A stretch of DNA of 64,000 nt from SB25 sp029560875 (GTDB lineage: Bacteria; Bacteroidota; Bacteroidia; Bacteroidales; Tenuifilaceae), in assembly GCA_035388225.1 (NCBI GenBank), contig DAOOPM010000019.1, positions 12,655-76,654 of the forward strand, given 5' to 3'. Each line of letters begins with the position of its first letter. The first letter of the stretch is position 1. This document shows, piece after piece, positions 53,856 to 62,399 of this stretch. The notes beneath the pieces are model-generated. The model was not told the DNA's origin and made no database searches. It saw only the letters and a program-made list of their open reading frames with translations. The position numbers and the translations under genes are program-made.

Positions 53856-54722
53856 CTACTCTGTTTTTTCTACTTGTGCTTCAGCCTCAACTTTAGGCTT
53901 ACATGGCGGGAAGTTCAATTCCAGAATTGCACTGGTTGGGCACTCTTCCACACACTTACGGCAAAGTTTACACTTGTTAAAGTCGATGTAGGCTAGGTTG
54001 TTTTCCAAAGTGATAGCATCGTGTGGGCATACCTTTACGCATTTACCACATCCAATGCAGGCCAATTGACAAGCCTTACGTGCAACTCCGCCTTTATCCT
54101 TGTTGATACACGAAACAAAAATGCGCTTGCTCTTTGGGCCTTTTTTGCGTAATTCAATAATGAACTTAGGACAAGCCTTTACGCAAGCACCGCAGGCGGT
54201 ACATTTTTCGTCGCTAACTACAGGAAGTAGGGTTACAGGGTCGATGTATATTGCATCGAACTTGCAAACTGCAACGCAATCGCCTAAGCCTAAACAGCCA
54301 AACTGGCAACCAGTATCGCCGCTGTAAAGCGAGGTAGCAATTTTGCACGATGATGCACCATCATATTTAACAATGCGTTTTCTGTTTTCGGGACTACCCG
54401 AACAACGAACAACTGCAACCTCAGGATCTTTTGCTTCTACGGTTTTGCCCATAACTGCGGCGGCAGCGTTCATTGTGTCGTTTCCGCCAACTGGACAAAA
54501 GAAAGAAGATAAATCCTCGGATTTAACAAAAGCATCGGCAAATCCTCTACAGCCAGGATATCCGCAGCCTCCGCAGTTTGCACCGGGAAGTACCGCTTCT
54601 ACCTGATCAATACGAGGATCTTCAAAAACCTTAAACTTTTGTGCTACTAGGTACAGAATTATTGCGAGAGCAACCCCCAGTAGACTTAACATTAAGATTG
54701 AGAATAAAAGAACAGAACTCAT
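53856..54722 (-). CDS. rnfB: Rnf electron transport complex subunit B
   Basis: 288-residue ferredoxin-interacting subunit: N-terminal membrane helix, the 4Fe-4S domain GANCGGCGYPGC near residue 47, and additional 4Fe-4S clusters (CTACGACVKACP, CIGCGKCVKVCP, CKLCRKCVEECP). It takes electrons from reduced ferredoxin. It lies 13 bases after the rseC-like gene. Length agrees with Bacteroidota RnfB rather than the shorter proteobacterial form. Confidence 0.96.
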   Translation of the reverse strand: MSSVLLFSILMLSLLGVALAIILYLVAQKFKVFEDPRIDQVEAVLPGANCGGCGYPGCRGFADAFVKSEDLSSFFCPVGGNDTMNAAAAVMGKTVEAKDPEVAVVRCSGSPENRKRIVKYDGASSCKIATSLYSGDTGCQFGCLGLGDCVAVCKFDAIYIDPVTLLPVVSDEKCTACGACVKACPKFIIELRKKGPKSKRIFVSCINKDKGGVARKACQLACIGCGKCVKVCPHDAITLENNLAYIDFNKCKLCRKCVEECPTSAILELNFPPCKPKVEAEAQVEKTE

Positions 54723-54735
54723 ATTAGGTTGGTTT

Positions 54736-55158
54736 TTATGAGATTTTTTCTATATCAAAATTAAACTGTTTCGATATCTTATTTTTGAAAAAGTATAGGA
54801 TAGCATAGTAGGGGATTAGTGACAGCAAAGCCAATATGCCGGCTATGCCTTCGCTCACAAAAGAACTTAATGAGAATAATGCGGTTATAACAACAATAAA
54901 CGGAAGGATATATGCTAAGAATAATGCTTTGAAGCCAAGCGATTGCTTAAGTAAAACTTTAACAGTTTCGCCAACCAAAAAATTATGGTTGGTTTTACTT
55001 ACTACAACTATTTTTTCAGACACATCTGATGCGGAACATGCTCCCTTTGCATGACAACTAGCACATGCAGATTGGCTAATAATAACCACTCTGATGTCAT
55101 TAGGTGTTACTGCATCGATACGTCCTAAATGCTCAATTAAGGTTGGTTTAGCTGGCAT
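54736..55158 (-). CDS. rseC: SoxR-reducing system / RseC family protein
   Basis: 140-residue membrane protein: a cytoplasmic domain with the cysteine cluster CASCHAKGACS near residue 32, then two membrane helices (about 72-90 and 98-116). RseC proteins accompany rnf (rsx) genes and in E. coli keep SoxR reduced. First gene of the seven-gene rnf operon here, reading into rnfB with 13 bases between them. Likely a redox accessory of the complex. Confidence 0.88.
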   Translation of the reverse strand: MPAKPTLIEHLGRIDAVTPNDIRVVIISQSACASCHAKGACSASDVSEKIVVVSKTNHNFLVGETVKVLLKQSLGFKALFLAYILPFIVVITALFSLSSFVSEGIAGILALLSLIPYYAILYFFKNKISKQFNFDIEKIS

Positions 55159-55181
55159 TTGTATCGATTTTTAATCGACTA

Positions 55182-55189
55182 CAAAAATA
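55182..55189 (-). promoter_or_regulatory. Candidate -7 box for the rnf operon
   Basis: On the minus strand, TATTTTTG fits TAnnTTTG, 23 bases before the rseC ATG. No TTG at correct spacing was found. Confidence 0.32.
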
Positions 55190-55390
55190 TGTTTCTTTAC
55201 CTACCGTTATTTTAAATTGTTTAACAATTAAATAATTTATAGTCAGTCTAAATTATTGAAGAGTTTTTTTTGCGGCTTATTTTTAAACGATTTCAATCGT
55301 TTGCGTTGATATGTGTGTTAATTTGTTTGGAAATGTGCACTAAAATAGTGTTACAGGTTATATTTACCAAGTTCCAAATTTTAACAAACA

Positions 55391-57700
55391 ATGATTTTAA
55401 GAAATAAATACTTTTTGATGTTTTTGATATTACAGATTCTGAGTTTTACTCTGCATTCGCAGAGCCTATTCCCAAGTTATAACCCTGTTTATATTGATAC
55501 AGAGGTGCCAAGAGTAGATATCTACATGGATAACACCTCATTGCAAAGCCTTTACCAGGCAGGGAATGAAGATAGCAACGTTGAGTATAGGGCTACTTTT
55601 AAGTTTGCATCATCCGTACTTATCGATACTGTTTACGATGTAGGAGTTAGACTAAGAGGGAATACTTCGCGTTATTCATCCAAAAAATCATTAAAAGTTT
55701 CGTTTAATACTTTTGTGGTAGGTCAGAAGTTTGAAGGAATGGAAAAGATGAATCTGAACGGCGAGCATAACGACCCTTCCATAATTCGTGCAAAGTTAGG
55801 TTGGGATATTCTTTATAGTATTGGAGTTCCTGCACCGCGAGCAAACCATGTAAGGCTTTATATCAATAACCAGTACTATGGTTTGTATATGAGCGTTGAA
55901 CATATAGATGAGGAGTTTGTGGAGAGCAGGTTTGGGAATAAGGACGGGAATCTCTATAAATGCCTATATCCTGCTGATTTAAGATATAAAGGAAATTCTC
56001 CCGGTGATTATAAATACGAATCAGATGGACGTAGGGTGTACGATTTGAAAACAAATGTTCTTGCCGATGACTACTCTGATATTGCAAATCTTATAAAGAT
56101 TGTAAATCAAACATCAACAACAGAACTGACCGCTAAACTTGAACCAATCTTCAATGTAAATTCTTTTTTGAAATACCTTGCTGTTGAAGCCTTGATTGGT
56201 CATTGGGATGGTTACTCCTACAACAAGAATAACTTCTATCTGTATAAAAACACATCAACAGGTAAATTTGAGTTTATTCCATACGATGTTGATAATACCT
56301 TTGGTATTGACTGGTTTAATATTGATTGGGCTACTCGGAACGTTAACTCTTGGGCAAGTAATGAGGATAGACCTTTGACAAAAAAAATACTTAGTGTTGA
56401 TGTGTACAAAAAACGTTATTTGTTCTACATCAGGCAGCTGTTAGCAAAAGAATTTAGCCCAACTTTGTTGAGCGCTAAGGCCACAACCACTTATAATATG
56501 ATTAAGCAGTATGCCTATGCCGATACATACAGAACACTGGATTATGGATGGAATAATACTGCGTTTGACAATTCCTATAATCAATCCTTGGGTGGGCATG
56601 TTAAGTACGGGTTGATACCTTATATTAACAAACGTCATCAGAATGCAACTTCGCAAGCTGTAGTGGGGAATATTCCTCCAGTTGTAACAAATATTTACCA
56701 TAGGGCAATATCCTATAAGGTGCCAATTAAAATTGCTGCGCAGGTAAATGATGAGTCCATGCCTAAGAGTGTTAAGTTGATATATAGTACTGATAATTTT
56801 TCGGCTAGAGAAATTCCGATGGTATTGGATAGTACGGGGTTTTATGCTGTAACTTTTGGTCCTTTTAGTAAGCCAATTACAAAGGTTTACTACAAAATAG
56901 TTGCGGTTGATACTGAAAACCAATCCACTACAGAGCCTTTGAGTGGCATGAACGTAATTAATTTTCCATCGAGTTCTTCTGTAACGCTATGTGTTAACGA
57001 GGTTATGACCTCAAACACCCATACCTTCCCCGATGAGTATGGCGACTACTCCGATTGGATTGAACTTTATAATTACGGAACATCCTCTATTTGGCTTGGC
57101 GATATTACAATTACTGATAATCTGAGTAATTCCGATAAATGGAATCTTCCTGATGTAAACATTCAACCTGGGGATTTTATTCTGTTTTGGGCTGACGGAG
57201 ATGCTTCTAAAGGGAACAAACATCTACCATTCAAATTAAATAGAGATGGAGAGGAAATTGGAGTTTTTACATCAAAGAAATTTATTGATGGTTACAATAT
57301 TTCACGAATAGCAAAGGATAAAACATTGGGTTATTACCCTAATGGGAAGGGACTTCCTGTGGAACTGAATACTCCAACACCAGGTGCGTCAAATGTCAAA
57401 ACCGAAGGAAGTTATCGTTTGTATTTGCCCGCAGTAACTGTGTTCCCTAATCCGGTAAACAATGAATTTTCTGTGAACTTGAGTTATAAACCTAGTGCTA
57501 ATTTTACAATTTCGATAACCTCGATGTCAGGAAAGTTAGTTGCAGAGAAATTTGTCGATTTTTCGATTTCCAACACAACAATTCCCTGGAATTTGGGTTC
57601 TTTAGGAATCTCGTCAGGTGTATATATTATTTCAGTTACTTTGCACGAGGAAAACGAAGTTAAGTTAAATTCGCAACGGATTATTTATTTGGGAAATTAG
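55391..57700 (+). CDS. Secreted CotH kinase with lamin-tail domain and T9SS type A sorting domain
   Basis: 769 residues. Signal peptide about 1-24. CotH kinase domain about 35-400: LRGNTSRYSSKKSLKV, MNLNGEHNDPSIIRAKLGWD, and FIPYDVDNTFGIDW, matching the DxDxxxGxDW-type active site of CotH protein kinases. A short beta segment follows, then a lamin-tail domain about 535-660 (NEVMTSNTHTFPDE; DWIELYNYG). A C-terminal T9SS domain (VFPNPVNNEFSVNLS, from about 685) ends it. It should phosphorylate surface or secreted proteins. The next gene starts immediately after its stop. Confidence 0.9.
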   Translation: MILRNKYFLMFLILQILSFTLHSQSLFPSYNPVYIDTEVPRVDIYMDNTSLQSLYQAGNEDSNVEYRATFKFASSVLIDTVYDVGVRLRGNTSRYSSKKSLKVSFNTFVVGQKFEGMEKMNLNGEHNDPSIIRAKLGWDILYSIGVPAPRANHVRLYINNQYYGLYMSVEHIDEEFVESRFGNKDGNLYKCLYPADLRYKGNSPGDYKYESDGRRVYDLKTNVLADDYSDIANLIKIVNQTSTTELTAKLEPIFNVNSFLKYLAVEALIGHWDGYSYNKNNFYLYKNTSTGKFEFIPYDVDNTFGIDWFNIDWATRNVNSWASNEDRPLTKKILSVDVYKKRYLFYIRQLLAKEFSPTLLSAKATTTYNMIKQYAYADTYRTLDYGWNNTAFDNSYNQSLGGHVKYGLIPYINKRHQNATSQAVVGNIPPVVTNIYHRAISYKVPIKIAAQVNDESMPKSVKLIYSTDNFSAREIPMVLDSTGFYAVTFGPFSKPITKVYYKIVAVDTENQSTTEPLSGMNVINFPSSSSVTLCVNEVMTSNTHTFPDEYGDYSDWIELYNYGTSSIWLGDITITDNLSNSDKWNLPDVNIQPGDFILFWADGDASKGNKHLPFKLNRDGEEIGVFTSKKFIDGYNISRIAKDKTLGYYPNGKGLPVELNTPTPGASNVKTEGSYRLYLPAVTVFPNPVNNEFSVNLSYKPSANFTISITSMSGKLVAEKFVDFSISNTTIPWNLGSLGISSGVYIISVTLHEENEVKLNSQRIIYLGN

Positions 57701-58423
57701 ATGAAGAAGATTTTTTTGTTGATTGTTTTTATCCTTTTGCTGTTGAGTAATAGGGCGATTTCACAGGATGTGTATGGTTTATGGACAGGTGTTGAGTTTA
57801 CAAAGCCTTTATCAAACTCATTGTCGGTAAGTGTTTCACCTGAGTTACGGACGACCACTTCTCCCTTTGTTGTTGATGATATTTTGCTTGAGGCAAATAT
57901 TGCATTTAAACCATTAAAATGGTTGCAGATAGTTGGGGGGTATAGGTATTCGAGATTCTATGAGAGCGATTTTGACGATAGGTTCAATGGACATAGATAC
58001 TCCGTTGCCATAAGGCCAAAGCTTGATTTGGGGCGTTTCTCTTTTACCTATCGCGGACAATACCAGCGTAGCATGGTATACTGGTACGATATGGGCTATA
58101 GCATCGAAACTAAGGATAACTTCCGTAATAGACTTCAGGTAGCCTATGATATTCCAAACGCAAAGGTTGAACCATTCGTAATGGGCGAGTTGTATTACGA
58201 TTTAACATCGGGGAAACAAAAAGAATTTAGTAGATTAAGAGTTAGGGCTGGTGTAACTTATCCTTTGAACAAACGCAACGAAATTGAGTTTTTTGGTCAA
58301 TACCAATCTAAATTGAATTCAAGTACACCCGAAACATCCTATGTTTTAGGAGCTTTTTACAGTTTCTCGTTCCGAAAGTCTAAGCCTGCTGCAACCGAAA
58401 ATGTAGTGGTGGACGAAAATTAA
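57701..58423 (+). CDS. DUF2490 outer-membrane barrel protein
   Basis: 240 residues with a signal peptide (about 1-21). The remainder is a series of amphipathic strands typical of DUF2490 (VYGLWTGVEFTKPLSNSLSV; LQIVGGYRYSRFYE; ETSYVLGAFYSFSFRK) and is predicted to be an outer-membrane barrel. The ATG directly follows the TAG of the CotH gene, so it is co-transcribed and likely works with the kinase, though its role is unknown. The C-terminal tail after the last strand is acidic. A terminator closes the pair. Confidence 0.83.
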   Translation: MKKIFLLIVFILLLLSNRAISQDVYGLWTGVEFTKPLSNSLSVSVSPELRTTTSPFVVDDILLEANIAFKPLKWLQIVGGYRYSRFYESDFDDRFNGHRYSVAIRPKLDLGRFSFTYRGQYQRSMVYWYDMGYSIETKDNFRNRLQVAYDIPNAKVEPFVMGELYYDLTSGKQKEFSRLRVRAGVTYPLNKRNEIEFFGQYQSKLNSSTPETSYVLGAFYSFSFRKSKPAATENVVVDEN

Positions 58424-58440
58424 TCTGTTTTTAACTAAAA

Positions 58441-58478
58441 CCCCTCAAGAGTTAAAAGACCTTGAGGGGAATTTTTTT
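58441..58478 (+). terminator. Rho-independent terminator of the CotH/DUF2490 operon
   Basis: Stem CCCCTCAAG / CTTGAGGGG (58441-58449, 58461-58469) followed by AA and seven T. Confidence 0.9.
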
Positions 58479-58607
58479 AAATTTGGTTCTTACTTTCTTC
58501 TTCCATCTTTTTCTTTAATATTCCAGAGTGGTGGTTTTATGTAAAGGGAATTAATTGTTGAACTGTTTTTGCAAAATATGGTTTTATAAATATATGTTTA
58601 GTGTTTT

Positions 58608-58615
58608 TAATTTTG
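58608..58615 (+). promoter_or_regulatory. Candidate -7 box for the DUF4256 gene
   Basis: TAATTTTG fits TAnnTTTG, 48 bases before the ATG. No well-spaced TTG is seen upstream. Confidence 0.28.
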
Positions 58616-58663
58616 AGAGTAAATGGTTGTTTGTGATTTATTGTTGATTAAATACTCTTGGCT

Positions 58664-59227
58664 ATGAAGACTAAAAGAGAACTATCGATTGAGCATCGAA
58701 ACGCTTTGGTTGAAACTTTGAAACTTCGTTTCGAGGAAAATATGCAACGGCATACTGATGTTGATTGGCTTAAAGTAAAGAGTAAACTTGAAGCCAATCC
58801 TGAGAAACTTTGGTCGCTTAACGAGATGGAGAGAACTGGAGGAGAGCCTGATGTTATTGATTACGACAAGGATACCGATGAGTATTTGTTTTGCGATTGC
58901 TCAAAGGAGACTCCTTTGGGGCGACGAGGTGTTTGCTATGATGGTGAAGCACTCAACTCAAGGAAGGAGAATAAACCCATGAACAATGCCATTGATTTGG
59001 TTGCTGAAATAGGGTTTGAAATATTATCCGAGGAGCAGTATCACAAACTTCAATCTTTTGGAAATTTTGATACCAAAACATCGAGTTGGTTGAAAACACC
59101 TGATTCTGTTCGAAAGTTAGGTGGTGCACTATTTGGAGATTTTAGGTACGGAAGGGTTTTTGTTTATCACAATGGTGCACAATCGTACTATAGCGTTAGG
59201 GGTTTTCGAGGGATGCTGAGGGTTTAA
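58664..59227 (+). CDS. DUF4256 domain-containing protein
   Basis: 187 residues from the ATG at 58664 (an in-frame TTG lies 6 bases earlier). Matches DUF4256 along its length: FEENMQRHTDVDWLKVKSKL, LFCDCSKETPLGRRGVCYDG near 86, and FGDFRYGRVFVYHNGAQSYY near 160. The family is a conserved cytoplasmic protein of unknown function; the cysteines CDC and GVC may matter. It is followed 44 bases later by a decayed acetyltransferase gene, with a small leader between them. Confidence 0.9.
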   Translation: MKTKRELSIEHRNALVETLKLRFEENMQRHTDVDWLKVKSKLEANPEKLWSLNEMERTGGEPDVIDYDKDTDEYLFCDCSKETPLGRRGVCYDGEALNSRKENKPMNNAIDLVAEIGFEILSEEQYHKLQSFGNFDTKTSSWLKTPDSVRKLGGALFGDFRYGRVFVYHNGAQSYYSVRGFRGMLRV

Positions 59228-59271
59228 ATTGCATTTTTTGTATTTTAACATTGAACTAGATTACTTGCACA

Positions 59272-59482
59272 ATGATTATTCGTCGATACAGTAAGGCTCT
59301 TGATGAGACAATGTTAATGAAGATGATAGAAGTTGAGGAAGGGTGGACATATGCCGATGCAAGCACTGCCGACAAGTACAGATTAGCTTTAGAGAACTCC
59401 ATTCCCGATGTTGATGTTTATTATCAGAAAATTGGATATTTTTAAGGTTGGGTTATTTTTTGAAGTTCCAAAAATGAAATAG
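59272..59482 (+). pseudogene. Decayed GNAT-family acetyltransferase gene (internal deletion plus frameshift)
   Basis: The intact frame 59272-59445 encodes only 57 residues. Residues 1-44 (IIRRYSKALDETMLMKMI ... YRLALENSI) look like the start of a small GNAT acetyltransferase. They run straight into PDVDVYYQKIGY, which resembles the C-terminal SDVDxYYEKLGY of the same family; about 80 middle residues with the acetyl-CoA site are missing. After GYF a stop occurs in a run of five T (59439-59443). Dropping one T restores KVGLFFEVPKMK to a stop at 59480-59482, the usual tail style of the family. Two lesions therefore mark it as a relic; a short functional product is unlikely. Confidence 0.7.
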
Positions 59483-59564
59483 TTTTTATTTGATTGTTTT
59501 AGTCGGTTCTTATCTTCAATTTCAATATTTCAAGTGATAATTTGTTATTTGTGTGATAAATAAG

Positions 59565-59593
59565 AACCCCTTGAATTTATAATCCAAGGGGTT
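59565..59593 (-). terminator. Terminator after the AbgT transporter gene
   Basis: Stem AACCCCTTG / CAAGGGGTT (59565-59573, 59585-59593) with an A/T loop. T-rich flanks appear on both strands. It lies 25 bases past the minus-strand stop. Confidence 0.85.
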
Positions 59594-59617
59594 TTCTTAT
59601 ATGCAATTTTCAGTTTG

Positions 59618-61159
59618 TTAATTCAAGTACAGCGGTCCATCGAATCCAACAGGAATACCTAGTTGCATCCAGCCAATAAGTAATACTATCCAGAGTAGCA
59701 GGAATAGGATTGTGTAAGGTATCATCAACGAAATGATAGTCCCAATTCCGTACTTTTCGTCGTACTTTTCAGCGTAGGTAACAATAAGTGCAAAGTAACT
59801 CATCATTGGGGTGATAACGTTAGTTACCGAATCGCCAATTCTGAATGCTGCTTGTGTTAAGGCAGGATGATAACCTAAAAGCATAAACATCGGGATAAAT
59901 ACTGGTGCCATAATTGCCCACTTGGCCGATGCACTTCCCATAAATAAGTTGATAAATGCGGCCAGTAGTACAAAGAGTATCATCAGCGGAATACCTGTTA
60001 GTCCAATATTGCTTAATCCATTTGCACCATTGATGGCTACTATTAGACCAATGTTGCTGTAACGGAAAAAGTAAACAAATTGTGCTGCAAAGAAAACTAG
60101 TACAATGTAGCCTGCCAAACCTTTCATGGAGTGGGTCATGTGCTTAACAACATCCTTGTCGTTTTTAATGGTCCCAACAATTTTGCCGTAAACCAAGCCT
60201 GGGATAAAGAATACAAGTAGAAGCACAAAAATGATTCCTTTCATAAATGGAGAGTGTAGTATGCTTCCTGTCTCTGGGTCGCGAAGTATTCCGCTGCTGG
60301 GAATAAGCATTAGTGCAATCAAAGCAATAAGTGCAAGAACACTCCAGCCTGCATATTTTAAACCCTTTTTCTCCGTTGGTGTAAGTTCTGTGGCCTCAAG
60401 TTTTTCAACATTTCCAGTGTATTCACCCAAGCGAGGTTCAATGATTTTCTCTGTTATCCATGTTCCAGCCAAAACAATCATTACGGCCGATATAGCCATA
60501 AAGAAGTAGTTCACCAGAGGATTAATAACCATTGTTGGGTCGAGAATTTGTGCAGCTGATGTTGAGAGACCTGCAAGGATTGGGTCAACTGAACCGATTA
60601 GGAAATTGGAGCCAAAGCCTGCACTTACACCGCAGAATGCTGCCGCAAAACCTGCCATTGGATGACGTCCTAAAGCATGGAAAATCATTGCGCCCAGTGG
60701 AATTAGAATTACATATCCAACTTCCGAGGCAAGGTGCGAGAAAATACCTGCTGTAATAATGGCAGCAGTAATAAGTTTTTTAGGTGCTCCCAGTACAAGT
60801 TGACGAACCAGTACGGTGAACATTCCTGAGCCCTCGGCAACACCAATACCAATCATAACAACTAGTACAAGCCCCAGAGGAGGAAATTCAACGAAGTTTT
60901 TCTCAATGTTTGAGAAAATCCAACGGATTCCATCGGCACTAAGTAGGTTGTTGGCTTTGATAATGGATTTATCCACAGGGTGAACGGCTGAGTAGTCGAA
61001 CACCGTGGCAATCCACGATGCTATCATAACTAACACGGCCAAAATGAGGAATAGAGTAGCTGGGTGGGGAAGTTTGTTCCCAGCCCGCTCAATGTAATTG
61101 AGCACTCTGTCGAACACCTTCGAAGATGTTCCTTTAACTTTGTTGATTACTTTCTTCAT
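59618..61159 (-). CDS. AbgT family transporter
   Basis: 513 residues from the ATG at 61159; an in-frame TTG at 61210 would add 17 residues before the cytoplasmic N terminus (MKKVINKVKG). About eleven to thirteen membrane helices, with family features PHPATLFLILAVLVM near 35, GSNFLIGSVDPILAG near 198 and GSASAKWAIMAPVFIPMFM near 415. The family imports p-aminobenzoyl-glutamate or exports antimetabolites such as sulfonamides; its real substrate here is unknown. Stand-alone gene with its own promoter candidate and terminator. Confidence 0.92.
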   Translation of the reverse strand: MKKVINKVKGTSSKVFDRVLNYIERAGNKLPHPATLFLILAVLVMIASWIATVFDYSAVHPVDKSIIKANNLLSADGIRWIFSNIEKNFVEFPPLGLVLVVMIGIGVAEGSGMFTVLVRQLVLGAPKKLITAAIITAGIFSHLASEVGYVILIPLGAMIFHALGRHPMAGFAAAFCGVSAGFGSNFLIGSVDPILAGLSTSAAQILDPTMVINPLVNYFFMAISAVMIVLAGTWITEKIIEPRLGEYTGNVEKLEATELTPTEKKGLKYAGWSVLALIALIALMLIPSSGILRDPETGSILHSPFMKGIIFVLLLVFFIPGLVYGKIVGTIKNDKDVVKHMTHSMKGLAGYIVLVFFAAQFVYFFRYSNIGLIVAINGANGLSNIGLTGIPLMILFVLLAAFINLFMGSASAKWAIMAPVFIPMFMLLGYHPALTQAAFRIGDSVTNVITPMMSYFALIVTYAEKYDEKYGIGTIISLMIPYTILFLLLWIVLLIGWMQLGIPVGFDGPLYLN

Positions 61160-61188
61160 TTGGTCAAATGTATATATGTTCAAGTTTG

Positions 61189-61217
61189 CAAATATAATCC
61201 TGTGATTCAATTTACAA
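61189..61217 (-). promoter_or_regulatory. Candidate promoter for the AbgT gene
   Basis: On the minus strand: TTG at 61217-61215, 18-base spacer, then TATATTTG at 61196-61189, fitting TTG-N19-21-TAnnTTTG closely. A second box TACATTTG at 61172-61165 is too near the ATG. Confidence 0.48.
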
Positions 61218-61284
61218 AAAATAGCTTAATTGTTGTAAAACAACTATAGATATATTTCAATTGTAATGTATCAGATTTAGTGAA

Positions 61285-61316
61285 TTCTGAGTGTTTTAAG
61301 ATTTTCATTATCTTTG
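61285..61316 (+). promoter_or_regulatory. Candidate promoter for the CNNM/HlyC-type gene
   Basis: TATCTTTG at 61309-61316 fits TAnnTTTG; TTC at 61285-61287 is 21 bases upstream, near the -33 site. The leader to the ATG is 12 bases. Confidence 0.42.
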
Positions 61317-61328
61317 AACAAATATTAA

Positions 61329-62396
61329 ATGAATATGACACTGTTACTGATTTATTTGTTCATAGCATTAACTGTTTCTTTCCTATGTTCAATTATGGAA
61401 GCGGTTTTGCTTTCATCTCCTTTGTCCTATTTAAAAGTAAAGGAGGAGGCTGGGAAGAGAGGTGCTATAATAATGATTAAGCTAAAGCAAAACATAGATA
61501 GACCTCTTTCTGCAATTCTTTCGTTAAATACCGTAGCACATACTGTTGGTGCTGCGGGTGTTGGTGCCCAGGCTACTATAGTATTTGGCGAAGAGTACTT
61601 TGGACTTGTGTCGGCTATACTAACAATTCTTATCCTTGTTCTAACTGAAATTTTTCCAAAGACTATTGGTGCTAGGTATTGGAGAGAATTGGCTGGGGTT
61701 TCGGCCATTATTATTCGTGCAATGATATTTATAACCTATCCGTTGGTAATTGCCTCATCATTTATAACAAAAATCTTTTCCAGTAAGTCTGTGGAACAAA
61801 CAACAAGCAGAGAAGAAATTTCTGTTTTAGCAAATATTGGCGCAGAGGAAGGAGTTTTTGGCGAAAAGGAGAACAAGATAATTCAAAACCTAATCCGTCT
61901 TAAATCAATAAAAACATACGAGGTTATGACTCCTCGTGTTGTAGTGTCGGTTGCCGATGAAAATATGGAACTTGACGATTTCCTAAAAAATAAGGAATAT
62001 TTACGGTTTTCAAGAATTCCAGTTTATTCCGAGAATGATGAGCACATTACAGGATATGTTTTCAGACAGACGGTATTCGAGAAACTTGCAGAGGATAAGG
62101 TTGGCCTTAAGCTTAAAGACTTAAAACGCGAAATTGTTTTTATACCCAACTCAAAACCCCTTTTGGGTGTATGGGAGTTGCTGCTTGAAAAGAAAGAACA
62201 CATTGCAGTAGTTGTTGACGAGTACGGTGGTATGGACGGAATCGTTACCATGGAGGATATTATTGAAACACTTCTTGGCTTCGAAATTGTAGATGAGAAA
62301 GATACCATTGCAGATATGCAACAATTTGCCCGCGAAAGGTGGAAAATGCGTCAAGAAAAGTATAGGTTTATTGATAAGATAGAAAAGGATAAGTGA
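61329..62396 (+). CDS. CNNM/HlyC-type transmembrane CBS protein lacking CorC domain
   Basis: 355 residues: N-terminal DUF21/CNNM membrane region (about 1-160, three to four helices; NTVAHTVGAAGVGAQA near 72 and TEIFPKTIGARYW near 109), then a CBS pair (about 190-325; YEVMTPRVVV, VVVDEYGGMDGIVTMEDI). The usual CorC_HlyC C-terminal domain is missing; the chain ends in a short basic helix. Family members transport or sense Mg2+ or act in hemolysin-like roles. Converges on the potassium channel gene with only 3 bases between stops. Confidence 0.9.
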   Translation: MNMTLLLIYLFIALTVSFLCSIMEAVLLSSPLSYLKVKEEAGKRGAIIMIKLKQNIDRPLSAILSLNTVAHTVGAAGVGAQATIVFGEEYFGLVSAILTILILVLTEIFPKTIGARYWRELAGVSAIIIRAMIFITYPLVIASSFITKIFSSKSVEQTTSREEISVLANIGAEEGVFGEKENKIIQNLIRLKSIKTYEVMTPRVVVSVADENMELDDFLKNKEYLRFSRIPVYSENDEHITGYVFRQTVFEKLAEDKVGLKLKDLKREIVFIPNSKPLLGVWELLLEKKEHIAVVVDEYGGMDGIVTMEDIIETLLGFEIVDEKDTIADMQQFARERWKMRQEKYRFIDKIEKDK

Positions 62397-62399
62397 TAA

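Noticed and set aside
61160..61210. Longer AbgT start at TTG 61210
   Set aside because: The extension crosses the best promoter match and adds a segment not expected before the cytoplasmic N terminus; the ATG at 61159 fits better.
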